Source: Promethearchaeota archaeon (GTDB taxonomy: Archaea > Asgardarchaeota > Lokiarchaeia > Sigynarchaeales > SOKP01). Taken from it: a DNA stretch of 29,197 bases. Below, piece after piece: positions 7,606 through 16,700 of the stretch. A model generated the notes under the pieces. It worked only from the letters and a program-made list of their open reading frames with translations. It was not told the origin of the DNA and ran no database searches. Position numbers and translations under genes: made by a program. Within the stretch, counting starts at the first letter, position 1. Each line of letters starts with the position of its first letter. The stretch covers positions 1 to 29,197 of the forward strand of contig JABXKC010000038.1 in the NCBI GenBank assembly GCA_013375495.1, given 5' to 3'.

Positions 7606-8838
7606 ATGGGTTCAATTAGGTTATCCAATAAAATTTCCGAATTGTCTAAATTAGAGTTACTTCAACGAGCAAATGATTTCATATTTTCTACAGGTTTAAA
7701 CGATGGCGCTTCGAAACTATGCAGAGCGAATATGAAATACGGTTTAGCGCAATTTCAACTCATTCAAGAAAGATATGGATTTGAACCTAAAGCAACCTTT
7801 ATCTCGTCTCCTGATGAAACGATTTCAAGGAACAATTTTCGATGGAATTCCGGGCTTGGGTATGGTGGAAGGTTAAATTGGGGGTCTGGAAACGACAAAA
7901 TCGTTTTTTTAAATATTAAACCAAATTGTTGTGGTATATTGGCAGGTGGGTTAGATGAATTGCCAGATGCGTACGAGATCATAAAAAAAATAGACAGCGT
8001 AAAGAGTACAGAATTATATAGTGGAGACATATTATTAAATTGGGATTATGGGATATCTAATCACTTTATTAATTGTTATGAAACAAAAAATCTCTCAGAT
8101 ATAGAGTTACCTCCATTTATTTTTATGATACACGGTTCTGCTCCGGAATTTCGCGATGATAGGTACGGTTTAGGTCTATACATCGACAGTTCAAAATCTT
8201 TAATTGATCGGGCAATTAAAGAGCCTACTGAATTTGGAAATCAATTTCTCCTGTTAGACTCAGATGCAAAAGAATATCTCGAATTTAACAAGAAGGCTAT
8301 AAACTTTTCAAATGTAAAAAGAGAGATAATTGCTATGAATCTATTCAGTTCTGATTATAAAGTAATTTGTAATACTCCTCACCAATTTTTGAAAGATTAC
8401 AATAATATGTATTTAGGTAGCAACTGCACTGATGATAACTCAACTAATGTCTTCCCAACCACATTACGAGCAGATTTAGCAGGCTACCTTTTTAGAGGAC
8501 GCAAAAGTTTTTCTAAGACTACTTTAAAAAATAATGGATTTTTAGAAAGAGCAGAAAATTTTGAATTACTCGACCTATTAATGAATGCTAATTTGTTGCC
8601 CCACGGAGGGGGATATCTGTTACCTGACATTAGCCGAGTGCAAAAAGTGTTAGAATACAAATACCAGAGATATTTTGCTTGTGAATTAATAAAAGATATT
8701 AGTAAGTTAAAAATTGTCCGTAATGTAAAGGATCTACAATTCGAGTACAGAGGAAGAGATGTAATACTTAAAACTCTTCAATTGGAGCTTGGCGAAGTTA
8801 TCGCTCGATTAAATCCAATATTTTCTTTGAAGTTATAG
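7606..8838 (+). CDS. Divergent RtcB-like protein (3'-phosphate RNA ligase fold), active site altered
   Basis: This 410-residue protein follows the order of RtcB motifs without normal RtcB signatures. Possible matches are NCCG at 107-110 for the DINCG metal-site loop, SNHFIN (151-156) for GNHFLE, FMIHGS (173-178) for MIHTGSRG, EYLEFNKKAINFSNVKRE (223-240) for the helix before NRQ, TPH (257-259) for the AHN histidine, VFP (282-284) with DLAGYLFRG for GATRAFP...GTxSYVL, and LPHGGG (331-336) for CHGAGR, which carries the guanylylated histidine. RtcB seals RNA ends with GTP and manganese. Here the Asp of DINCG, the NRQ and the GATRAFP residues differ, so ligase activity is doubtful. It could be a pseudoenzyme, an RNA-end binding protein or a related activity. 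It is convergent with metG, with one base between the stop codons. The homology needs a profile search. Confidence 0.5.
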   Translation: MGSIRLSNKISELSKLELLQRANDFIFSTGLNDGASKLCRANMKYGLAQFQLIQERYGFEPKATFISSPDETISRNNFRWNSGLGYGGRLNWGSGNDKIVFLNIKPNCCGILAGGLDELPDAYEIIKKIDSVKSTELYSGDILLNWDYGISNHFINCYETKNLSDIELPPFIFMIHGSAPEFRDDRYGLGLYIDSSKSLIDRAIKEPTEFGNQFLLLDSDAKEYLEFNKKAINFSNVKREIIAMNLFSSDYKVICNTPHQFLKDYNNMYLGSNCTDDNSTNVFPTTLRADLAGYLFRGRKSFSKTTLKNNGFLERAENFELLDLLMNANLLPHGGGYLLPDISRVQKVLEYKYQRYFACELIKDISKLKIVRNVKDLQFEYRGRDVILKTLQLELGEVIARLNPIFSLKL

Positions 8839-8839
8839 A

Positions 8840-10894
8840 CTATTCTATTTTCGCTCCTGAGGAGATTTCCTTATCAGGCGTTAGAACAGAAACGATATCT
8901 CCATCAACCGCAGCAAGAAGCATCCCTTGGCTTAGAATCCCTCTTAATTTTCTCGGCTCTAAATTAGCTAATATTACGATCTTTTTACCTTTTAATTCTT
9001 CTACTTTATATTGTTCCGCTAAACCCGCAACTAAAGTCCTCTTTTCGTCTCCTAAAGTAATAGAGAGTTTATATAATTTGTCTGCTCTTGGAACTTTTTC
9101 CACGCTCTCTATAAGTGCTACTCTTATATCTAATTTTTTAAATTCTTCGTAAGAAACCAATTCTTTACCACCTATTTTATCTTTATTTTCTTTAATTTCT
9201 TCAAGTTTACTCTTAATTTCGCTAATGTCGAGTTTTTGGAAGAGAGGTTCTGGTCGTTTAATTTTTTGTCCTTCTTTTACAGAGCTCTCGTTAATCGTAT
9301 CCCATTTCAAATCGCTCGCCATAGGTATATTTAAATAGGACAATATCTTTTCCGCAGTTCCGGGAATAAATGGACTTAATAAAACACCAAACGCGTAAAC
9401 AGCTTGAGCGCATACATTAAACACATGTCCTGCAGCACTTTTATCTGTTTTTATCAAATGCCAAGGGGCTTTATTATTAAGATAAACATTCCCTTCTTTT
9501 CCAAAATTAACAATATCTCTTAGCGCTTTTCTTAATTTAAAATTGCTTATACTCTCTCCAATATCTAAACCAACCTTATTTATAAGTTCGATGAACTTTT
9601 TGTCGGTGTCATCGTACTCTAACTTTTTCGGTATAACTCCTTTGAATTGTTTATCGATAAAAGTTAAGGTCCTGTGAATAAAATTACCTATGTTATCGTT
9701 TAAGGTTTTAATGTTATTTTCAAATTCTGACCATAAAAACGAGGTATCACTCGTTTCTGGGCGATTATATACTAAAGTAAAGCGCCAATAATCTAGGGGA
9801 GCTAAGTTTAACGCTTCATCGATCCAGATTCCAATTCCTCGCGATTTAGAGAATTTGTCGTTTTCGTACATTAGGAACTCTGTGGAAGATACATTGTAAG
9901 GAAGCGTTAATTTCTCGCCATCGTTCTTATTTTCGTTGAAAGCTAATAATAACCCAGGGAACACGATTAGATGAAAAATGATATTGTCTTTTCCAATAAA
10001 AAATACTGTTTTCGTGTTTGGATCTTTCCAGAAGTAATCGTATTTTTTTTCGTCTTTAACGATATTATCAGCCCATTCCTTTACAGCAGAAACATAACCT
10101 AATACAGCTTCAAACCAAACGTAAATACTCTTATTGTCAGCACCTTCAAAGGGCGCAGGAATTCCCCACTCTAAATCTCTAGTAATAGCTCTCTCAGGAA
10201 TACCTTCTGCTAAGCTATTAAGACACATCTGTCTTGCATTCTGTGGAATTATTTCGTTTTGGTTTATTAGACTTTTCAATTGATCGTGTAATTTAGGAAG
10301 ATCCAAATACCAGTGTTTTGTTTTGCGTAGTACAGGTGTATTGCCACATATCGCACAACGAGGTTTTATTAACTCTAAAGGCGTGAGCAATTTTTGACAT
10401 TTATCACATTGATCACCTCTTGCGTTTTCGTATCCACAATGAGGATGAGGGCACACTCCTTCAACAAATCGATCGGGAAGAAAAAGCTTATCACTCTCAC
10501 AATATAGCGTTTCTAATTCATTTTCAAGTACATATCCATTTTTCTGAACATCTAAATAGAAGTTCTGTACAAAATCGATGTGAGTTGGATTGTGGGTAAT
10601 CGTGTAGTTATCGTAGGAGATTTGCCATTTTTCAAATAATTTTTTGATTATCTTATGATACTTGATTGCTAAATCCTTTGTGGGAACATTCTGTTGTTTA
10701 GCCGCTACTGCGACGGGTGTTCCGTGGGAATCGGATCCAGAAACGAATACAACTTCGTCTCCCTTTAGCCTACAAAACCTCGCAAATACATCAGCGGACA
10801 AGACGCTTCCAATCATGTTCCCTAAATGAGGTATAGCATTTACATAAGGCCATGCTGAAGTAATTACCCATTTAGTAACATCGTTCTTCGACAT
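8840..10894 (-). CDS. metG: Methionyl-tRNA synthetase with C-terminal OB-fold tRNA-binding domain
   Basis: This 684-residue class Ia aminoacyl-tRNA synthetase charges tRNA-Met. The Rossmann catalytic domain has the HIGH-type motif PHLGN (22-26), GSDSHGTP (53-60) and the KMSKS-type loop KFSKS (347-351). The zinc-knuckle insertion has C148, C153, C163, C166 and then C180 and C183. WYLDLP and the tRNA-binding helical domain follow. Residues 582-684 form an EMAP/Trbp111-like OB fold (LDIRVALIESVEKVPRADKL and VAGLAEQY), which in bacteria and some archaea dimerises the enzyme and grips the tRNA elbow. Length and order are those of the long form. A strong Shine-Dalgarno sequence and a TATA box lie upstream. 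The stop codon nearly touches that of the RtcB-like gene. Confidence 0.98.
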   Translation of the reverse strand: MSKNDVTKWVITSAWPYVNAIPHLGNMIGSVLSADVFARFCRLKGDEVVFVSGSDSHGTPVAVAAKQQNVPTKDLAIKYHKIIKKLFEKWQISYDNYTITHNPTHIDFVQNFYLDVQKNGYVLENELETLYCESDKLFLPDRFVEGVCPHPHCGYENARGDQCDKCQKLLTPLELIKPRCAICGNTPVLRKTKHWYLDLPKLHDQLKSLINQNEIIPQNARQMCLNSLAEGIPERAITRDLEWGIPAPFEGADNKSIYVWFEAVLGYVSAVKEWADNIVKDEKKYDYFWKDPNTKTVFFIGKDNIIFHLIVFPGLLLAFNENKNDGEKLTLPYNVSSTEFLMYENDKFSKSRGIGIWIDEALNLAPLDYWRFTLVYNRPETSDTSFLWSEFENNIKTLNDNIGNFIHRTLTFIDKQFKGVIPKKLEYDDTDKKFIELINKVGLDIGESISNFKLRKALRDIVNFGKEGNVYLNNKAPWHLIKTDKSAAGHVFNVCAQAVYAFGVLLSPFIPGTAEKILSYLNIPMASDLKWDTINESSVKEGQKIKRPEPLFQKLDISEIKSKLEEIKENKDKIGGKELVSYEEFKKLDIRVALIESVEKVPRADKLYKLSITLGDEKRTLVAGLAEQYKVEELKGKKIVILANLEPRKLRGILSQGMLLAAVDGDIVSVLTPDKEISSGAKIE

Positions 10895-10900
10895 CTTGTA

Positions 10901-10910
10901 TTACCTCCTT
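10901..10910 (-). promoter_or_regulatory. Strong Shine-Dalgarno of metG
   Basis: On the minus strand AAGGAGGTAA lies about 6-9 bases before the metG ATG at 10894. It is among the best matches to the anti-Shine-Dalgarno sequence in the window and fixes the start codon. Confidence 0.85.
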
Positions 10911-10937
10911 CTTTTGATTGGACGAGCGTGAGTTTTT

Positions 10938-10955
10938 TCTTATATATATAATAAC
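10938..10955 (-). promoter_or_regulatory. TATA box of metG
   Basis: On the minus strand the run TTATTATATATATAAG sits about 45-60 bases upstream of the metG start codon. It would place the transcription start near 10920, giving a short leader that contains the Shine-Dalgarno sequence. It is the only conspicuous TATA box in this spacer. Confidence 0.55.
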
Positions 10956-11029
10956 TTATAATGATTGTTAAAGTAATCTACTTTAGTATTTCAACTTTAT
11001 GTGAGAGAAAGAAGTCGAGTATTGTTTGT

Positions 11030-12214
11030 TCATTTGAAAGTAATCTGTGCTCCACAATTTCTACACGCATTGATTTCGTTATGCATTTTATTTAAGCACG
11101 GTTCGTGGTAATAAGCTCCACATTTTTCGCATTGAAATACATTATAATCACCTAAAAATATGCTATGGCAATAAGTACAAGACGCATCGATATTTTCGAT
11201 TTCAACTTCTGGAATCTGAGTCATTTTTGTGACGTTTATCCCGCTTTCATCAATTAATTTTATTTTTGGTTCTTCCACTTCAACTTTGTCTTCGACTAAT
11301 TTTGACGCGCTAGGAGGGAGTTCAAGTAAGAAAAAACAAAACGGGCATCTAAATACATTTTCCTTATATTCTGTTTTCTTTGCCCACGTGGCAACACAAG
11401 AAAGATGCATTGGTCTTTCACAAGATGGGCAGTATCGCCCTTCGCTATAAAAATCGGCTCCTGTTATTTGAGCTTTTACAGAATGGCAAATCTGGCATTT
11501 TTCCTGCCCTCGTTCTTTGCTGCTCATCATTAAACGAATATCTAATACGTTGGGTCTTCTCAGTTGTAAGGCAATTTCGCTAATTAAAGGAGCTATATCG
11601 CTTTTTTTGTCAGGTGAAAAATAATCGGTACTTTCTTTAAGTTCTTTTTTTGAAGCGTATGAGGCTCCCGCATTTAATAACGCTTTTGAATTGTTAAAGA
11701 AGCCAAATTTTCCTCCAGTGATTTTAGCTATCTTCTTTAAAATGCTTTGAGAATTGTCTTGTGTTTTCCCTAATTGACACGCATCAATATAAACTCCCAA
11801 ACCTTTTGCAATATCAATTATTTTTTGAATTTTTTCACTATATTCTAGTTTGTTATCCGAGATGATGAATATTCTATTTGTTTTTCCTCCTAATTTTCGC
11901 ACCTCTGCAACTAAAAATTGAACTGAAAATGCGAGGCCGTCGTTAAGCGAACCATTCCCAGAAATTTGAATTCTGTTTAAAGCTTTTATCAGCTTTTCTT
12001 CTTCATGACTAAATGGACTCAATTTAGCAACATTTGTCCCAAATGAAATTATCGCTATACGATCCTTAGGATCTATTAGGAATTTCTCGTGAATAAACTT
12101 TTTTGCGGTTTCTAATGCAACCAATAATCGATTTGGTTTGAAGTCCTTCCTTACCATAGATCTTGAAGAATCTATAAGAATAACGCAGTCTTCTATCTTT
12201 ACTAAATCTTGCAC
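11030..12214 (-). CDS. von Willebrand A domain protein with two C4HC3 (PHD/RING-CH-like) zinc fingers
   Basis: This 394-residue soluble protein starts with a vWA domain (about 8-190) carrying the MIDAS motif DSSRS (Asp15, Ser17, Ser19), GSLNDGLAF (88-96) for the MIDAS Thr/Ser loop and ISD (118-120). Two zinc-binding modules follow. The first has C240, C243, C262, C265, H270, C273, C290, C293. The second has C346, C349, C362, C365, H370, C373, C384, C387. The C4-H-C3 order and spacings match PHD or RING-CH fingers better than a classical C3HC4 RING. The vWA-then-zinc-finger order resembles the TFIIH subunit p44/Ssl1. A ubiquitin-ligase-like scaffold or a transcription/repair scaffold are the main options. 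The start is GTG at 12214. It lies 23 bases downstream of the M20 gene, probably in one operon. Confidence 0.85.
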   Translation of the reverse strand: MQDLVKIEDCVILIDSSRSMVRKDFKPNRLLVALETAKKFIHEKFLIDPKDRIAIISFGTNVAKLSPFSHEEEKLIKALNRIQISGNGSLNDGLAFSVQFLVAEVRKLGGKTNRIFIISDNKLEYSEKIQKIIDIAKGLGVYIDACQLGKTQDNSQSILKKIAKITGGKFGFFNNSKALLNAGASYASKKELKESTDYFSPDKKSDIAPLISEIALQLRRPNVLDIRLMMSSKERGQEKCQICHSVKAQITGADFYSEGRYCPSCERPMHLSCVATWAKKTEYKENVFRCPFCFFLLELPPSASKLVEDKVEVEEPKIKLIDESGINVTKMTQIPEVEIENIDASCTYCHSIFLGDYNVFQCEKCGAYYHEPCLNKMHNEINACRNCGAQITFK

Positions 12215-12237
12215 TTTCTTGTTTACTTTACATCTCT

Positions 12238-13596
12238 TTATTTTATGGTAAGAAATCTATAAGCAAAGATTGTATAAACTTTAATAGCTCGGATAAAATC
12301 TAGGATTTCAATATTTTCATCAATTGCATGAGCGTTTCTTGATTTGCCAGGTCCGAATAAGATAGTTTGTAGACAATATCCGTCATTACGCATATAATGC
12401 GCATCAGCAGAACCGGGCATAAGAAAATAAAATGGTTTTTTCTCGTAGATCGTTTCAACAAGCTTATAAAAATCACGTAAATCGACTGATTCTTCCCAAT
12501 TTTCCCAATAAGAGCCTTCAGAAGCTGTTACTACTTCAATCTCAACAAAAACTTCCCCCGGAGGACTAATTGAATCATCCTTTACCAAATATCCTACATC
12601 ATCCCTAATAAGTTTCTTTAAAGCCTCTATAATAGGTTCGATTTTTTGTTTTGGTAAAAGTCTTACATCAAGAATAGCCTCACAAGAGTCGGGAATTACA
12701 TTCTCTTTAATTCCCCCCTTTATCATGGTAAGCGCTTTTGAATAACTAATAAGAGATTGGAGTAAGCTTTGAATTTCAGGTTGTTCGTTTAAGATTCTAT
12801 TGAAAAGATCTTCGCTTGGAAAAGAATTTGCTATTAATTTTTTGAGTTTTTCCAATTTAATTGGTGGTTCGCTTTTAGGGATATAGTCGTCAATTTTATC
12901 AAGTTTTTCAATGATTTCGCTCATCATATAAATTGCGTTTTTACCTATTGCGGGGAACGAAGAATGACCTGAAATCCCACATGTTTTTATTTTTATGATA
13001 AGATGCCCCTTTTCCCCTACATGAATTACTTTCGTAAGCGGACTAAAATCTGTTGGTTCCCCTATCACCGCAAAATCACACTTTATAGGCTTTAATGGAT
13101 TATCGATACACCAACCAGTCCCAAATTTTCCCCCTGTTTCCTCATCAGCAACGGCGTTTAGAATTAAATTTCCCGTATCTTCTATCTTCAACTCTTTTAA
13201 AATTTTTAAGGCAATAACCATAGCAGCTAACCCGCCTTTCATATCAGTAGTGCCCCTACCAAAAATAAGCTTGTTTCGCTTAACTAAAGCAGATAGAGGT
13301 GGATATTTCCAATCTTCTTCGGAACCGGGAGGAACGGTGTCCATATGTCCATTAAATAACAAATTTCTTCCATCAAAGGAATCGTTTAAATACGCTACTA
13401 AATTGGCACGATTATTCCCAAATGGGAAAACATCGGTTTTGACCCCTACATCTTTCAAAAATTCTTCGATTATTAAAGCAACATTTTTTTCGTTTCCAGG
13501 TGGATTTATTGAGTCGGCTTGTACAAGTTTCCTCAAGAATTCGATATATTCTTCTTTTTCTTGCTCAATTTTGTTTAAAATGAATTCTTCACTCAT
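12238..13596 (-). CDS. M20 family metallopeptidase/deacylase (ArgE/DapE/carboxypeptidase G2-like)
   Basis: This 452-residue di-zinc hydrolase cleaves amide bonds in small N-acyl amino acids or peptides. Visible metal and catalytic positions are GHMDT (His84, Asp86), the bridging Asp118 in GRGTTDMKGG, the general base and ligand pair in ADEETGG (Glu152, Glu153), GEPTD (Glu180), and a C-terminal His in RNAHAIDE. A lid/dimerisation domain is inserted at about 195-315. The NPPG start of the catalytic domain and FGPGK near the end are typical of the ArgE/DapE set, which includes succinyl-diaminopimelate desuccinylase and acetylornithine deacetylase. The substrate cannot be settled from the sequence, and no lysine or arginine biosynthesis genes are nearby. 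It shares the strand with the vWA gene 23 bases downstream. Confidence 0.92.
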   Translation of the reverse strand: MSEEFILNKIEQEKEEYIEFLRKLVQADSINPPGNEKNVALIIEEFLKDVGVKTDVFPFGNNRANLVAYLNDSFDGRNLLFNGHMDTVPPGSEEDWKYPPLSALVKRNKLIFGRGTTDMKGGLAAMVIALKILKELKIEDTGNLILNAVADEETGGKFGTGWCIDNPLKPIKCDFAVIGEPTDFSPLTKVIHVGEKGHLIIKIKTCGISGHSSFPAIGKNAIYMMSEIIEKLDKIDDYIPKSEPPIKLEKLKKLIANSFPSEDLFNRILNEQPEIQSLLQSLISYSKALTMIKGGIKENVIPDSCEAILDVRLLPKQKIEPIIEALKKLIRDDVGYLVKDDSISPPGEVFVEIEVVTASEGSYWENWEESVDLRDFYKLVETIYEKKPFYFLMPGSADAHYMRNDGYCLQTILFGPGKSRNAHAIDENIEILDFIRAIKVYTIFAYRFLTIK

Positions 13597-13748
13597 ACTC
13601 TAATTCAACCATCTTCACATTTAATTTTTTATCGTATTATATATTTTGAATATCTCGTCATTTAGTAATCTATCGAATAAATTTAATATAAATTGGCAAA
13701 TTTTAATATTCTTAAATTATTTAATAACTAAAATATTGACAATAACGG

Positions 13749-16700
13749 TTGGTTTTTTTGATTCAACGACGAAAAAAGGATGTTAAAAGAATTATAGTGG
13801 CAAGCATATTTATGATCTCTATGCTGTTAGTAAATATTCAGCTTTTTAGTAATTTTAATTTTGATGTAAATAATAACCAAGAACAAAATTGGTTAAATAA
13901 CGATAATAATATTAAGTCTTCTGATATTGACCCGTACCTAACAGATTACTATATAACAGGTTCAGGAGACAATCAGGACGTTAGAATTTACGCGTTAAAT
14001 AGTTCTTTTTCTAACGATAATAATCAAGAATCTTTTGACATTCCTTCTATGTCAACTACAGACACAACGTACCTGACATACGGGAATTTCAATTTCACTT
14101 TCCAGAACAACTTCACAACTGACTATGTAATTGAAGACACAGGTGCGTTATATGCAGATGATTTTATAAAATTTGTGTATAATGAAGGTACTTCCTCTAT
14201 GAGTATTAATACTGGAACTAATCTTGATCCTATAAATTTTAATAATTTACGATTAGAATCTTCGGCGGGTATATTGAATTTTACAATTTCTTCAAATTTT
14301 GCTAGTACTATCTACGATGGATTTTTATTCGATGTTAATTTCGACAGATCCCTGATATTAGGTTTAATTTCAAAATTTTCGAGTAGCCTTAATAGTAGTG
14401 CCTTTTTAACCTTAAAAATGTTCGATATTTCTGACACTACTTGGAAAAATGTAAGTGATAGGATGTTTATAAATTACAGTTTAGGAACTCAACCCTTCGA
14501 AGAGCGATTCGTCAACGAAAATCTAAACTACATTAACGCCTCTGATATTAGTCAAATACAATTTTATCTCCAAAAATACGATTCTACTGATTTTGTCTTT
14601 ACACTAAGAGATTTCGAAATGGCGTCTACATATGGATTTGATTTACCCATCACCGACAGCAAGCAAGTAGCTTTAGAGTTTGATTTAAAGGGAGAAAGTT
14701 CGACGATTAACGGTTTTTACGCCTGGATTAGAACTTTAGACCTTAGCGAAGCTGTGAACGCAGAGTTAAACATTACATTATACGAAGCGAATGCTACAAT
14801 ACCACGAACTCAACTAAATTTAGCTTCAAATAATCTAAAACCTGATAATGCTAAACCTATTGATTCGATGATAGTTGATTTTAACGAATACCATGGGGAT
14901 TCTTTAGCTTACTTCGAATTTAATCCAGTAAATACTCAAAACCTACAACTTTACAACTATTTTGTAGTGATAAAATCGAATCGCACAGAAGAGATATATA
15001 GCTTAGTAACGATTCCCAGGCAAACTTACGGTGATCCAGATTCTCAAATAGATCATCAATTAAGAACTTCTACTAACGGGGGCACTACATGGGGTATTGC
15101 TACAAAGCAAGTACCTTCATTACCAACATATCTCTCCGAACAATTAGATGCAGCAGCATTCAAATTGAACGTAACAAGGGCATATATGCCTTCAGATTTT
15201 ACTAATCCTTACGATAGTCAAGATACTTTAAAAATTCAAGATATACCAATAAGTGATCGAATTGTTAGCGATCCTCCTTATGACATAAGTTCATCTTTAA
15301 CTTGGGGATTAGGTCAATGGCTTAATAACTTTACAACTGAAATTGTTAATGATGGTTCATTCAATTTTCCAATAGATCTTTCATGGAATCGAAGCATCAT
15401 CCAAGGATTTGAATTCAATGTAAGCTATACGGCAAGGGCATATTGGATAGAAAACGCAATTAGTTACTATAATGTATCGTATGATACAACTCCTGAATGG
15501 CAGTTAAATTTCACGCTAAACTTCGCAGATCCGAACCTAAACGATTGGAACTTCCAAGAATTTTGGTTCGTATATCCTAACGATTATAGTGCACACAATT
15601 TGACAAATCCTAATTACATTGATATTTATAGTGAGGTTTTGAACAAAACAGGTGGGGAAAGAAGTCTACTCTCCAGACCCTCATACGATTTTACAGCTGT
15701 TTCTAGCGATGTAGTCAAGGGTATTAGCGGTTTATATTCTCTAGCTTTAACTAGTAGCAACGCTATATACAATACGCATAGTTATATCAAATATAACACT
15801 AATTTATGGGAAACCAATGGTTTTATGTATGGAGATAGCATTTCTACTAGTCTTGATATTCAAGGACCTGGTGGTACACCACCTTCTACCGGAAACGCAA
15901 ATGTAATTTTATTTTATCCTAATAATAGCACTAAATTTCCAGGAGCTGAACTGAATTCTGGAGCTGGAGTCATCGATGGTAATTATCTTAAATATGATTT
16001 TAACAACCAAACAATTCTAGATGTTGCTCAAGATACACCTCTTCTAGGAAATTATTATTTAGGCTTCTTTTGGGAGAACGGTTCCGCAATTGGATGTCAA
16101 AAGTTAAAATTATATATTGATACTTACGATGTCGATATGAACGATTTCTTTTACGAACCAACCTTTGACCAAAACATACTAGATGGAATCGTAGATAGAG
16201 TTTACGAAGAATATTCAATATTAATTGCTACCGTAAATGTTACAGATGATGGGTACTACCCAGATTTTTACGCTGTTAATGACTCTGATGTTAATCAAGA
16301 ATTTATTCATATAGTAAACAATGAGAAAATACCGATACTAGTAGAAACCTTTTTGCAGAATGAAACAATCTTGAATCCTGACGAAGATGTTAGAATTGGC
16401 ACTCGAATTCGCAATTTACACGGATTTCTTGAATTAAACTTGAAATTAAACGTTCAATTGGTATCTTTAGCTAATGAAGAATGGATTATTGCTGAAAAAA
16501 CTACGGGGATTAAAACGTTAAATCCTAGTATTGATCCTAATGGTGACGATGCACAAGAGTTTTTTGTTGATCTAACAATACCTACCCTGTTTGGAGATGG
16601 AGTTTGGCAAGGTGTCAATGCCCCTATTCGAAAAGGAGGAGCAAAAACGAAGATTACATTATTTTTAGAGTACAGCGGAGAAAGTCATGAAGTTGATACT

